64,000 nucleotides of DNA, taken from NCBI RefSeq assembly GCF_051401765.1, contig NW_027480423.1, positions 5,270,001 through 5,334,000 of the forward strand. The letters run 5' to 3'. Shown here piece by piece: positions 38,063 through 51,800 of the stretch. The translations under genes were made by a program, and so were the position numbers. Source of the DNA: Calliopsis andreniformis (taxonomy: Eukaryota; Arthropoda; Insecta; Hymenoptera; Andrenidae). The notes below the pieces were generated by a model. It ran no database searches and was not told the DNA's origin. It worked only from the letters and a program-made list of their open reading frames with translations. How positions within the stretch are numbered: the stretch's first letter is position 1; each line of letters begins with the position of its first letter.

Positions 38063-38300
38063 GTGGAGCAACGCCCTAGGGTGAAGCCTAGGTTGCCCGG
38101 AAAGTAGAAATGACCATTACTTTCACACTGGTTGCTATTACTCGTTCTATACGATGGAAAAACTGTTAGATTTATATTGTATCTTATGCTACTGGCCCTG
38201 ACGTCTCAGGCCCTAACAATTCGATCTGGTGGAACAGCGCCCTAGAGTGAAGCCTAGGTTGCCCGGAACGTAGAAATGAACATAACTTTCACACTGGTAG
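38063..38300 (+). repeat. Shortened fourth copy of the 5-mer
   Basis: Right after the third copy, the monomer with CTATTCGATGTGGTGG jumps straight to GAGCAACGCCCTAGGG, skipping the ATACGTTGG monomer. The next monomer joins ACCATTACTTTCACACTGG to the TTAGATTTATATTGTATC type, skipping the GGCGCTGACTTCTAGGGCAC and ACCAGAAC monomers. So the unit is present with internal whole-monomer deletions, and it also carries several private changes (GCTACTGGCCCTGACGTC). Confidence 0.65.
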
Positions 38301-39405
38301 GAATTATTCGTTTTATACGATGGAAAAACTGTTCTATTTGTTTTGTATTTTATGCTTCGGGCGTCGACTTCTAAGGCCCTAACTATTCAATCTGTTGGAC
38401 CAACGCCCTAGGGTGAAGCCTAGGTTGCCCGGAAAGTAGAAATAACCACAACTTTCATACTTGTTGCAATTATTCGTTTTATACGATGGAAAATGTGTTA
38501 TATTTATATTGTATTTTATGCTTCTGGCGTTGATTTCTTAGGCCCTAGCTATTCGATCTGGTGGAACGACGCCCTAGAGTGAAGCCTAGGTTGCCCAGAA
38601 CGTAGAAATGACCATCACTTTCACACTGGTTGCAATTATTCCTGTTATACGATGGAAAAACTGTTGCATCTTTATTGTATTTTATGCTTCTGGCGTTGAC
38701 TTCTAAGTCCCTAAATATTCGATCTGGTGGAGCAACGCTCTAGAGTGAAGCACAGGTTGCTCGGAATGTAGAAATGACCATAACTTTCACACTGGTTGCA
38801 ATTATACGTTTTATACGATGGAAAAGCTGTTGTATTTTTATTGCATTTTATGCTTTGGGCGTTGACTTCTAAGGCCCTAACTATTCAACCTGTTGGGCCA
38901 ACGCCCTAGCGAGAAGCCTAGGTTGCCCGGAAAGTTGAAATGACCAAAACTTTCGTACTGGTCGCTATTATTCGTTTCATAGGATGGAAAAACTGTTGTA
39001 TTTATATTGTATTTTATGCTTGTGGCGTTAACTTCTTGGGCCCTAACTATTCGATCTGGAGGAACAACGCCCTAGGGTGAAGCCTAGGTTGCCGGAACGT
39101 TGAAATGACCATAACTTTCACACTGGTAGCAATTATTCGTTATATACAATGGAAAAACTGTTCTACTTATTTTGTATTTTATGCTTCGGGCATTGACTTC
39201 TTTGGCCCTACCTATTCGATCTGGTGGAGCAACACCCTACAGTCAAGCCTAGGTTGCCCGGAACGTAGAAATGACCATAACATTCACACCCGTTGCAATT
39301 ATTCATGCTATACGATGGAAAAACTGTTGCATTTTTATTGTATTTTATGCTTCTAGCGTTGACTTCTAAGGCCGTAGCTATTAGATGTGGTGGAGTAACG
39401 CCCTA
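38300..39405 (+). repeat. Block C, copy 2
   Basis: This is the partner of 32990-34095 at offset 5310. The two copies flank the 5-mer array, which suggests that the 5-mer expanded inside a larger unit. It joins at about 39401 a block starting CCCTATGGTGAAGCCTAGG that also begins at 42221, 44545 and 48859. Confidence 0.84.
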
Positions 39406-40310
39406 TGGTGAAGCCTAGGTTGACCGGAACGTAGAAATGACCATAACTTTCACACCGGTAGCAATTATTCGTTTTACACGATGGAAAAGCTGTTCTATTT
39501 ATTTTGTATTTTATCCATCGGGCGTTGACTTCTAAGGCCCTAACTATTCAATCTGTTGGAGCAACGCCCTAGGGTGTAGCCTAGGTTGCCCGGAAAGTAG
39601 AAATGACGTTAACTTTCACACTGGTTGCTATTATTCGTTCTATACAATGGAAAAGCTGATATATTTATATTGTATATTATGCTTCGGGCGTTGACTTCTA
39701 AGGCTCTAGCTGTTTGATCTGGTGGAGCAACGCCCTAGAGTGAAGCCTAGGTTGCCCGGAACGTAGAAATGACCATATCTTTCAAACTGGTTGCAATTAT
39801 TCGTTTTATACGATGGAAAAACTGTTGTATTTATATTGTATTTTATGCTTCTGGCGTCGACTTCTAAGGCACTAACTATTCAATCTGGTGGAGCAACGCT
39901 CTAGAGTGAAGCCTAGGCTGCCCGGAACGTAGAAATGACCATCACTTTCAAACTGGTTGCTATTATTCCTGTTATATGATGGAAAGACTGTTGTATTTAA
40001 TTGTATTTTATGCTTCGGGCGTTGACTGCTAAGGCCCTAACTATTCAATCTGTTGGATCAACGCCCTAGAGTGAAGCCTAGGTTGCTCGGAATGTAGAAA
40101 TGACCATAACATTCACACTGGATGAAATTATTCGTTTAATACGATGGAAAAGCTGTTGCATCTTTATTGTATTTTATGATTCTGGCGTTGACTTCTAAGG
40201 CCCTAACTATTCGATCTGGTGGAGCAACGCCCTAGAGTGAAGCCTACGTTGCCCGGAACGTAGAAATGACGTTAACTTTCATACTGGTTGCAATTAATCC
40301 TGTTATACGA
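39401..40310 (+). repeat. Block D, founding-type copy (5-6 monomers)
   Basis: This matches 42221-43130 (offset 2820), 44545 onwards and 48859 onwards. Shared rare variants are CCCTATGGTG, GTTTTACACGATGG, TTATCCATCGGGCG, GGAAAAGCTGATATATTT and GGAAGACTGTTG or its near variant. Near 39996 this copy reads TATTTAATTG where the others read TATTTATATTG, a private 1-nt deletion. At about 40310 it continues with AAAAACAGTTGTATTTTTAT, as does the 48.9-kb copy near 49776, whereas the 42.2- and 44.5-kb copies continue differently. Confidence 0.82.
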
Positions 40311-40600
40311 TGGAAAAACAGTTGTATTTTTATTGCATTTTATGCTTCTGGCGTTGACGTCTAAGACCGTAGCTATTAGATGTGGTGGAGCAACGCACTA
40401 GAGTGACGCCTAGGTTGCCCGGAACGTAGAAATGACCATAACTTTCAAACTGGTTGCAATTAATCCTTTTATACAATGGAAAAACTATTGCATTTTTATT
40501 GCATTTTATGCTTCGGGCGTTGACTTCTAAGGCCCTAACTATTCAATCTGTTGGAGCAACGCCCTAGAGTGAGGCCTAGGTTGCCCGGAACGTAGAAATG

Positions 40601-40932
40601 ACCATCACTTCCATACTGGTAGCAATTATTCGTTTTATACGATGGAAAAACAGTTGTATTTACATTGTATTTTATGCTTCTGGCGTTGACTTCTAAGGCA
40701 CTAACTATTCCATCTGGTGGAGCAACGCCCTAGAGTGAAGCCTAGGTTGCCCGGAGCGTAGAAATGACCATCACTTCCATACTGGTAGCAATTATTCGTT
40801 TTATACGATGGAAAAACAGTTGTATTTACATTGTATTTTATGCTTCTGGCGTTGACTTCTAAGGCACTAACTATTCCATCTGGCGGAGCAACGCCCTAGA
40901 GTGAAGCCTAGGTTGCCCGGAACGTAGATATG
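40601..40932 (+). repeat. Single-monomer tandem duplication
   Basis: ACCATCACTTCCATACTGG starts at 40601 and again at 40767, 166 bp apart, with ATGGAAAAACAGTTGTATTT and GGCACTAACTATTCCATCTGG shared by both. A few differences are visible (CTGGTGG against CTGGCGG, GGAGCG against GGAACG). The same pair occurs again near 43758-43930, 46081-46260 and 50567-50740, so it was copied with the larger blocks. Confidence 0.82.
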
Positions 40933-40943
40933 ACCATAAACTT

Positions 40944-41240
40944 CACACAGGTTGCAATTATTCGTTTTATACGGTGTAAAGGCTGTTGTATTTATATTGT
41001 ATTTTATGCCTCTGTCGTTGGCTTCTAAGGTCGTAGCTATTAGATGTGGTGGAGGAACGCCCTAGAGTGACGCCTAGGGTGCTCGGAATGTAGAAATGAC
41101 CATTACTTTCACACAGGTTGCAATTATTCGTTTTATACGGTGTAAAGGCTGTTGTATTTATATTGTATTTTATGCCTCTGTCGTTGGCTTCTAAGGTCGT
41201 AGCTATTAGATGTGGTGGAGGAACGCCCTAGGGTGAAGCC
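40944..41240 (+). repeat. Single-monomer tandem duplication with TACGGTGTAAAGG
   Basis: CACACAGGTTGCAATTATTC followed by TATACGGTGTAAAGGCTG, ATGCCTCTGTCGTTGGC and GGTGGAGGAACGCCC occurs at 40944 and again at 41110, exactly one monomer apart. The pair is nearly identical over about 130 bp. A related single copy lies near 57710-57830. Confidence 0.8.
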
Positions 41241-41649
41241 TAGGTTGCTCGGAAAGTAAAAATGACCATAAGTTTCATACTGGTTGCAATTATTCGTTTT
41301 ATACAATGGAAAAACTGTTGTATTTACATTGTATTTTATGCTTCTGGCGTTGACTTCTAAGGCCGTAGCTATTCGATGTGGTGGAGCAACGCCCTAGAGT
41401 GAAGCCTAGGTTGCCCGGAAGGTAGAAATGCCCATTACTTTCACACAGGTTGCAATTATTCGTTTTATACAATGGAAAAACTGTTCTATTTATTTTGTAT
41501 TTTATGCTTCGGGCGTTGACTTCTAAGGCCCTAACTATTCAATCTGTTGAAGCAACGCCCTAGGGTGAAGCCTAGGTTGCCCGGAAAGTAGAAATGACCA
41601 TAACTTTCGTACTGGATGCAATTATTCGTTTTTACGATGGAAAAACTGT

Positions 41650-44600
41650 TGTATTTACATTGTATTTTATGCTTCTGGCGTTGACTTCTAAGGCCCTAGT
41701 TATTCGATCTGGTGGAGCAACGCCCTAGAGTGAAGCCTAGGTTGCCCGGAACGTAGAAATGACCATCACTTTCAAACTGGTTGCTATTGATCCTTTTATA
41801 CGATGGAAAAACTGTTGCATTTTTATTGCATTTTATGCTTCGGGCGTTGACTTCTAAGGCCCTAACTATTCAATCTGTTGGAGCAACGCCCTAGGGTGAA
41901 GCCTAGGTTGCCCGGAAAGTAGAAGTGACGTTAACTTTCATACTGGTTGCAATTATTCGTTTTATACGATGGAAAAACTGTTGTATTTATATTGTGATTT
42001 ATGCTTCTGGCGTTGACTTCTAAGGCCCTAACTATTCAATCTGTAAGAGCAACGCCCTATTGTGTAGCCTAGGTTGCCCGTAAAGTAGAAATGACCATAG
42101 CTTTCATAATGGTTGCAATTATTCGTTTTGTATGATGGAAAAACTGTTGTATTTATATTGTATTTTATGCTTCTGGCGTTCACTGCTTAGGCCCTGACTA
42201 CTCGATCTGGTGGAACAACGCCCTATGGTGAAGCCTAGGTTGACCGGAACGTAGAAATGACCATAACTTTCACACCGGTAGCAATTATTCGTTTTACACG
42301 ATGGAAAAACTGTTCTATTTATTTTGTATTTTATCCATCGGGCGTTGACTTCTAAGGCCCTAACTATTCAATCTGTTGGAGCAACGCCCTAGGGTGTAGC
42401 CTAGGTTGCCCGGAAAGTAGAAATGACGTTAACTTTCACACTGGTTGCTATTATTCGTTCTATACAATGGAAAAGCTGATATATTTATATTGTATTTTAT
42501 GCTTCGGGCGTTGACTTCTAAGGCTCTAGCTGTTTGATCTGGTGGAGCAACGCCCCAGAGTGAAGCCTAGGTTGCCCGGAACGTAGAAATGACCATAACT
42601 TTCATACTGGTTGCAATTATTCGTTTTATACGATGGAAAAACTGTTGTATTTATATTGTATTTTATGCTTCTGGCGTCGACTTCTAAGGCACTAACTATT
42701 CGATCTGGTGGAGCAACGCTCTAGAGTGAAGCCTAGGCTGCCCGGAACGTAGAAATGACCATCACTTTCAAACTGGTTGCTATTATTCCTGTTATATGAT
42801 GGAAAGACTGTTGTATTTATATTGTATTTTATGCTTCGGGCGTTGACTGCTAAGGCCCTAACTATTCAATCTGTTGGATCAACGCCCTAGAGTGAAGCCT
42901 AGGTTGCTCGGAATGTAGAAATGACCATAACATTCACACTGGATGAAATTATTCGTTTAATACGATGGAAAAGCTGTTGCATCTTTATTGTATTTTATGA
43001 TTCTGGCGTTGACTTCTAAGGCCCTAACTATTCCATCTGGTGGAGCAACGCCCTAGAGTGAAGCCTACGTTGCCCGGAACGTAGAAATGACGTTAACTTT
43101 CATACTGGTTGCAATTAATCCTGTTATACGATGGAAAAACTGTTGCATTTTTATTGCATTTTATGCTTCGGGCGTTGACTTCTAAGGCCCTAACTATTCA
43201 ATCTGTTGGAGCAACGCCCTAGCGTGAAGCCTAGGTTGCCCGGAACTTAGAAATGACCATAACTTTCACACTGATTGCTATTATTCGTTTGATACGATGG
43301 AAAAACTGTTATATTTACATTGTATTTTATGCTTCTGGTGGTGACTTCTTAGGCCCTAAGTGTTCGATCTGGTGGAACAACGCCCTACCGTGAAGCCTAC
43401 GTTGCCGGGAACGTATAAATGATCATCACTTTCACACTGGGTGCAATTATTCCTGATATACGATGGAAAAACGCTTGTATATTTATTGTATTTTATGCTT
43501 CGGGCGTAGACTTCTATGGCCCTACCTATTCTATCTGGTGGATCAACGCCCTAGAGTGAAGCCTACGTTGCTCGGAATGTAGAAATGACCATAACATTCA
43601 CACTGGTTGAAATTATTCGTTTTATACGATGGAAAAACTGTTATATTTATATTGTGTTTTATGCTTCTGCCGTTGATTTCATAGGCCCTAACTATTCCAT
43701 CTGGTGGAACAACGCCCTAGAGTGAGGCCTAGGTTGCCCGGAACGTAGAAATGACCATCACTTCCATACTGGTAACAATTATTCGTTTTATACGATGGAA
43801 AAACAGTTGTATTTACATTGTATTTTATGCTTCTGGCGTTGACTGCTAAGGCACTAACTATTCCATCTGGTGGAGCAACGCCCTAGAGTGAAGCCTAGGT
43901 TGCCCGGAGCGTAGAAATGACCATCACTTCCATACTGGTAGCAATTATTCGTTTTATACGATGGAAAAACAGTTGTATTTACATTGTATTTTATGCTTCT
44001 GGCGTTGACTTCTAAGGCCCTAGTTATTCGATCTGGTGGAGCAACGCCCTAGAGTGAAGCCTAGGTTGCCCGGAACGTAGAAATGACCATCACTTTCAAA
44101 CTGGTTGCTATTGATCCTTTTATACGATGGAAAAACTGTTGCATTTTTATTGCATTTTATGCTTCGGGCGTTGACTTCTAAGGCCCTAACTATTCAATCT
44201 GTTGGAGCAACGCCCTAGGGTGAAGCCTAGGTTGCCCGGAAAGTAGAAGTGACGTTAACTTTCATACTGGTTGCAATTATTCGTTTTATACGATGGAAAA
44301 ACTGTTGTATTTATATTGTGATTTATGCTTCTGGCGTTGACTTCTAAGGCCCTAACTATTCAATCTGTAAGAGCAACGCCCTATTGTGTAGCCTAGGTTG
44401 CCCGTAAAGTAGAAATGACCATAGCTTTCATAATGGTTGCAATTATTCGTTTTGTATGATGGAAAAACTGTTGTATTTATATTGTATTTTATGCTTCTGG
44501 CGTTCACTGCTTAGGCCCTGACTACTCGATCTGGTGGAACAACGCCCTATGGTGAAGCCTAGGTTGACCGGAACGTAGAAATGACCATAACTTTCACACC

Positions 44601-46345
44601 GGTAGCAATTATTCGTTTTACACGATGGAAAAACTGTTCTATTTATTTTGTATTTTATCCATCGGGCGTTGACTTCTAAGGCCCTAACTATTCAATCTGT
44701 TGGAGCAACGCCCTAGGGTGTAGCCTAGGTTGCCCGGAAAGTAGAAATGACGTTAACTTTCACACTGGTTGCTATTATTCGTTCTATACAATGGAAAAGC
44801 TGATATATTTATATTGTATTTTATGCTTCGGGCGTTGACTTCTAAGGCTCTAGCTGTTTGATCTGGTGGAGCAACGCCCCAGAGTGAAGCCTAGGTTGCC
44901 CGGAACGTAGAAATGACCATAACTTTCATACTGGTTGCAATTATTCGTTTTATACGATGGAAAAACTGTTGTATTTATATTGTATTTTATGCTTCTGGCG
45001 TCGACTTCTAAGGCACTAACTATTCGATCTGGTGGAGCAACGCTCTAGAGTGAAGCCTAGGCTGCCCGGAACGTAGAAATGACCATCACTTTCAAACTGG
45101 TTGCTATTATTCCTGTTATATGATGGAAAGACTGTTGTATTTATATTGTATTTTATGCTTCGGGCGTTGACTGCTAAGGCCCTAACTATTCAATCTGTTG
45201 GATCAACGCCCTAGAGTGAAGCCTAGGTTGCTCGGAATGTAGAAATGACCATAACATTCACACTGGATGAAATTATTCGTTTAATACGATGGAAAAGCTG
45301 TTGCATCTTTATTGTATTTTATGATTCTGGCGTTGACTTCTAAGGCCCTAACTATTCCATCTGGTGGAGCAACGCCCTAGAGTGAAGCCTACGTTGCCCG
45401 GAACGTAGAAATGACGTTAACTTTCATACTGGTTGCAATTAATCCTGTTATACGATGGAAAAACTGTTGCATTTTTATTGCATTTTATGCTTCGGGCGTT
45501 GACTTCTAAGGCCCTAACTATTCAATCTGTTGGAGCAACGCCCTAGCGTGAAGCCTAGGTTGCCCGGAACTTAGAAATGACCATAACTTTCACACTGATT
45601 GCTATTATTCGTTTGATACGATGGAAAAACTGTTATATTTACATTGTATTTTATGCTTCTGGTGGTGACTTCTTAGGCCCTAAGTGTTCGATCTGGTGGA
45701 ACAACGCCCTACCGTGAAGCCTACGTTGCCGGGAACGTATAAATGATCATCACTTTCACACTGGGTGCAATTATTCCTGATATACGATGGAAAAACGCTT
45801 GTATATTTATTGTATTTTATGCTTCGGGCGTAGACTTCTATGGCCCTACCTATTCTATCTGGTGGATCAACGCCCTAGAGTGAAGCCTACGTTGCTCGGA
45901 ATGTAGAAATGACCATAACATTCACACTGGTTGAAATTATTCGTTTTATACGATGGAAAAACTGTTATATTTATATTGTGTTTTATGCTTCTGCCGTTGA
46001 TTTCATAGGCCCTAACTATTCCATCTGGTGGAACAACGCCCTAGAGTGAGGCCTAGGTTGCCCGGAACGTAGAAATGACCATCACTTCCATACTGGTAAC
46101 AATTATTCGTTTTATACGATGGAAAAACAGTTGTATTTACATTGTATTTTATGCTTCTGGCGTTGACTGCTAAGGCACTAACTATTCCATCTGGTGGAGC
46201 AACGCCCTAGAGTGAAGCCTAGGTTGCCCGGAGCGTAGAAATGACCATCACTTCCATACTGGTAGCAATTATTCGTTTTATACGATGGAAAAACAGTTGT
46301 ATTTACATTGTATTTTATGCTTCTGGCGTTGACTTCTAAGGCCCT
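41650..46345 (+). repeat. 14-monomer (2324 bp) tandem duplication
   Basis: Unit 1 is about 41650-43973 and unit 2 about 43974-46297, with 48 bp of further match. The match starts just after GGAAAAAC (CTG near 41649 against CAG near 43973) and stops at GCCCTAGTTATT (44019) against GCCCTGACTATT (46343). I noticed no difference between the units over more than 2.3 kb, rare variants included (CTGTAAGAGCAACGCCC, CGTTGCCGGGAACGTATAAA, GGTAACAATT). It is the youngest-looking large duplication in the window. Confidence 0.88.
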
Positions 46346-48858
46346 GACTATTCAACCTGTTGGAGCAACGGCCTAGGGTGAAGCCTAGGTTGCTCGGAAA
46401 GTAAAAATGACCATAAGTTTCATACTGGTTGCAATTATTCGTTTTATACAATGGAAAAACTGTTGTATTTACATTGTATTCTATGCTTCTGGCGTTGACT
46501 TCTAAGGCCCTAGCTATTCGATCTAGTGGAGCAACGCTCTAGAGTGAAGACTAGGTTGCCCGGAGAGGAGAAATGACCATCACTTTCAAACTGGTTGCTA
46601 TTGATCCTTTTATACGATGGAAAAACTGTTGTATTTTTATTGCATTTTATGCTTCCGGCGTTGACTTCTAAGGCCCTAACTATTCAATCTGTTGGAGCAG
46701 CGCCCTAGGGTGAAGCCTAGGTTGCCCGGAAGGTAGAAATGACGTTAACTTTCATACTGGTTGCAATTATTCGTTTTATACGATGGAAAAACTGTTGTAT
46801 TTATATTGTGTTTTATGCTTCGGGCATTGACTTCTAAGGTCCTAGCTATTCAATCTGTTGGAGCATCGCCCTAGGGTGAAGCCTAGGTTGCGCGGAAAGT
46901 AGAAATGACTATAACTTTCACACTGGGTGCAATTATTCGTTTTATACGATGGAAAAGCTGTTGCATCTTTATTGTAATTTATGCTTCTGTCGTTGACGTC
47001 TAAGGCCGTAGCTATTAGATGTGGTGGAGCAACGCACTAGAGTGACGCCTAGGTTGCCCGGAACGTGGAATGACCATTACTTTCGCAATGTTTGCAATTA
47101 TTCATTTTATACGATGGAAAAACTGTTGTACTTATATTGTATTTTATGCTTCTGGCGTTGACTTCTAAGGCCCTAGCTATTCGATCTGGTGGAGCAAAGC
47201 CCTAGAGTGATGCCTAGGTTGCCCGGAACGTAGAAATGACCATCACTTTCAAGCTGGTTGCAATTAATCCTTTTATACGATGGAAAAACTGTTGTATTTT
47301 TATTGCATTTTATGCTTCCGGCGCTGACTTCTAAGGCCCTAACTGTTCAATCTGTTAGAGCAACGCCCTAGGGTGAAGTCTAGATTGCCCGGAAAGTAGA
47401 AGTGACGTTAACTTTCATACTGGTTGCAATTATTCGTTTTATACGATGGAAAAACTGCTGTATTTATATTGTGATATATGCTTCTGGCGTTGACTTCTAA
47501 GGCCATAACTATTCAATCTGTAAGAGCAACGCCCTATTGTGTAGCCTAGGTTGCCCGTAAATTAGAAATGACCATAGCTTTCATACTGGTTGCAATTATT
47601 CGTTTTGTATGATGGAAAAGCTGTTGTATTTATATTGTATTTTATGCTTCTGGCGTTCACATCTTAGGCCCTAACTACTCGATCTGGTGGAACAACGCCC
47701 TATGGTGAAGCCTAGGTTGACCGGAACGTAGAAATGACCATAACTTTCACACCGGTAGCAATTATTCGTTTTACACGATGGAAAAACTGTTCTATTTATT
47801 TTGTATTTTATGCATCGGGCGTTGACTTCTAAGGCCCTAACTATTCAATCTGTTGGAGCAACGCCCTAGGGTGAAGCCTAGGTTGTCCGGAAAGTAGAAA
47901 TGACATTAACCTTCACACTGGTTGGTATTATTCGTTCTATACGATCGAAAAACTGTTATATTTATATTGTATTTTATGCTTCGGGCGTTGACTTCTAAGG
48001 AACTAACTGTTTGATCTGGTGGAGCAACGTCCTAGAGTGAAGCCTAGGTTGCCCGGAACGTAGAAATGACCATAACTTTCACAGTGGATGCTATTATTCG
48101 TTCTATACGATGGAAAAACCGTTATATTTATATTGTATCTTATGCTTCTGACGTTGACTTCTTAGGCCCTAACAATTCGATCTGGTGGTACAACGCCCTA
48201 GAGTGAAGCCTAGGTTGCCTGGAACGTACAAATGACCATCACCTTCACACGGGTTGCAATTATTCCAGTTATAGGATGGAAAGACTGTTGTATTTTTTTG
48301 TATTCTATGCTTCAGGCGTTGACTTCTGAGGCCGTAGCAATTCGATGTGGTGGAAAAACGCCATAGAGTGAAGCCTAGGTTGCCCGGAACGTAGAAATGA
48401 CCATAACCTTCATACTGGTTGCAATTATCCGTTTTATATGATGGAAGAACTGTTGTATTTATATTGTATTTTATGCTGCTGGCGTTCACTTCTTAGGCCC
48501 TAACTGTTCGATCTGGTGGAACAACTACCTGGGGTGAAGCCTAGGTTGCCCGGAACGTAGAAATGACCATAACTTTCTCACTGGTTGCTATTATTCGTTC
48601 TATACGATGGAAAAACTGTTGTATTTATATTGTGTTTTATGCTTCTGGCGTTGACTTCTAAGGCCGTAACGATTCAATCTGTAAGAGCAACGCCCTATTG
48701 TGTAGCCTAGGTTGCCCGTAAAGTAGAAATGACCATAGCTTTCATACTGGTTGCAATTATTCGTGTTGTATGATGGAAAAACTGTTGTACTTATATTGTA
48801 TTTTATGCTTCTGGCGTTCACTGCTTAGGCCCTAACTACTCGATCTGGTGGAACAACG
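44545..48858 (+). repeat. 26- to 29-monomer tandem duplication, unit 1
   Basis: This unit begins with CCCTATGGTGAAGCC at 44545 and is followed directly by its copy beginning with the same words at 48859. Offsets between partners grow in whole monomers along the pair: 4314 at the start (26), 4480 from about 46341 (27) and 4813 from about 47200 (29). Copy 2 has thus gained, or copy 1 lost, one and then two monomers. It overlaps the second unit of the 14-mer duplication. Confidence 0.82.
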
Positions 48859-51800
48859 CCCTATGGTGAAGCCTAGGTTGACCGGAACGTAGAAATGACC
48901 ATAACTTTCACACCGGCAGCAATTATTCGTTTTACACGATGGAAAAACTGTTCTATTTATTTTGTATTTTATCCATCGGGCGTTGACTTCTAAGGCCCTA
49001 ACTATTCAATCTGTTGGAGCAACGCCCTAGGGTGTAGCCTAGGTTGCCCGGAAAGTAGAAATGACGTTAACTTTCACACTGGTTGCTATTATTCGTTCTA
49101 TACAATGGAAAAGCTGATATATTTATATTGTATTTTATGCTTCGGGCGTTGACTTCTAAGGCTCTAGCTGTTTGATCTGGTGGAGCAACGCCCCAGAGTG
49201 AAGCCTAGGTTGCCCGGAACGTAGAAATGACCATAACTTTCATACTGGTTGCAATTATTCGTTTTATACGATGGAAAAACTGTTGTATTTATATTGTATT
49301 TTATGCTTCTGGCGTCGACTTCTAAGGCACTAACTATTCGATCTGGTGGAGCAACGCTCTAGAGTGAAGCCTAGGCTGCCCGGAACGTAGAAATGACCAT
49401 CACTTTCAAACTGGTTGCTATTATTCCTGTTATATGATGGAAAGACTGTTGTATTTATATTGTATTTTATGCTTCGGGCGTTGACTGCTAAGGCCCTAAC
49501 TATTCAATCTGTTGGATCAACGCCCTAGAGTGAAGCCTAGGTTGCTCGGAATGTAGAAATGACCATAACATTCACACTGGATGAAATTATTCGTTTAATA
49601 CGATGGAAAAGCTGTTGCATCTTTATTGTATTTTATGATTCTGGCGTTGACTTCTAAGGCCCTAACTATTCCATCTGGTGGAGCAACGCCCTAGAGTGAA
49701 GCCTACGTTGCCCGGAACGTAGAAATGACGTTAACTTTCATACTGGTTGCAATTAATCCTGTTATACGATGGAAAAACAGTTGTATTTTTATTGCATTTT
49801 ATGCTTCTGGCGTTGACGTCTAAGACCGTAGCTATTAGATGTGGTGGAGCAACGCACTAGAGTGACGCCTAGGTTGCCCGGAACGTAGAAATGACCATAA
49901 CTTTCAAACTGGTTGCAATTAATCCTTTTATACATTGGAAAAACTGTTGCATTTTTATTGCATTTTATGCTTCGGGCGTTGACTTCTAAGGCCCTAACTA
50001 TTCAATCTGTTGGAGCAACGCCCTAGCGTGAAGCCTAGGTTGCCCGGAACTTAGAAATGACCATAACTTTCACACTGATTGCTATTATTCGTTTGATACG
50101 ATGGAAAAACTGTTATATTTACATTGTATTTTATGCTTCTGGTGGTGACTTCTTAGGCCCTAAGTATTCGATCTGGTGGAACAACGCCCTACCGTGAAGC
50201 CTACGTTGCCGGGAACGTATAAATGATCATCACTTTCACACTGGGTGCAATTATTCCTGATATACGATGGAAAAACCCTTGTATATTTATTGTATTTTAT
50301 GCTTCGGGCGTAGACTTCTATGGCCGTACCTATTCTATCTGGTGGATCAACGCCCTAGAGTGAAGCCTACGTTGCTCGGAATGTAGAAATGACCATAACA
50401 TTCACACTGGTTGAAATTATTCGTTTTATACGATGGAAAAACTGTTATATTTATATTGTGTTTTATGATTCTGCCGTTGATTTCATAGGCCCTAACTATT
50501 CAATCTGGTGGAACAACGCCCTAGAGTGAGGCCTAGGTTGCCCGGAACGTAGAAATGACCATCACTTCCATACTGGTAGCAATTATTCGTTTTATACGAT
50601 GGAAAAACAGTTGTATTTACATTGTATTTTATGCTTCTGGCGTTGACTTCTAAGGCACTAACTATTCCATCTGGTGGAGCAACGCCCTAGAGTGAAGCCT
50701 AGGTTGCCCGGAGCGTAGAAATGACCATCACTTCCATACTGGTAGCAATTTTTCGTTTTATACGATGGAAAAACAGTTGTATTTACATTGTATTTTATGC
50801 TTCTGGCGTTGACTTCTAAGGCCCTGACTATTCAACCTGTTGGAGCAACGGCCTAGGGTGAAGCCTAGGTTTGCTCGGAAAGTAAAAATGACCATAAGTT
50901 TCATACTGGTTGCAATTATTCGTTTTATACAATGGAAAAACTGTTGTATTTACATTGTATTTTATGCTTCTGGCGTTGACTTCTAAGGCCCTAGCTATTC
51001 GATCTAGTGGAGCAACGCTCTAGAGTGAAGACTAGGTTGCCCGGAGAGGAGAAATGACCATCACTTTCAAACTGGTTGCTATTGATCCTTTTATACGATG
51101 GAAAAACTGTTGTATTTTTATTGCATTTTATGCTTCCGGCGTTGACTTCTAAGGCCCTAACTATTCAATCTGTTGGAGCAGCGCCCTAGGGTGAAGCCTA
51201 GGTTGCCCGGAAGGTAGAAATGACGTTAACTTTCATACTGGTTGCAATTATTCGTTTTATACGATGGAAAAACTGTTGTATTTATATTGTGTTTTATGCT
51301 TCGGGCATTGACTTCTAAGGTCCTAACTATTGAATCTGTTGGAGCATCGCCCTAGGGTGAAGCCTAGGTTGCGCGGAAAGTAGAAATGACTATAACTTTC
51401 ACACTGGGTGCAATTATTCGTTTTATAAGATGGAAAAGCTGTTGCATCTTTATTGTAATTTATGCTTCTGTCGTTGACGTCTAAGGCCGTAGCTATTAGA
51501 TGTGGTGGAGCAACGCACTAGAGTGACGCCTAGGTTGCCCGGAACGTGGAATGACCATTACTTTCGCAATGTTTGCAATTATTCATTTTATACGATGGAA
51601 AAACTGTTGTACTTATATTGTATTTTATGCTTCTGGCGTTGACTTCTAAGGCCCTAGCTATTCGATCTGGTGGAGCAAAGCCCTAGAGTGATGCCTAGGT
51701 TGCCCGGAACGTAGAAATGACCATCACTTTCAAGCTGGTTGCAATTAATCCTTTTATACGATGGAAAAACTGTTCTATTTATTTTGTATTTTATGCATCG

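Noticed and set aside
48169..48489. Minus-strand open frame of 106 codons, duplicated at 52982-53302
   Set aside because: It spans about two monomers in shifting frame, has no recognisable domain, and is duplicated only because the whole 4.8-kb satellite block is. Its length is helped by local 1-nt indels.
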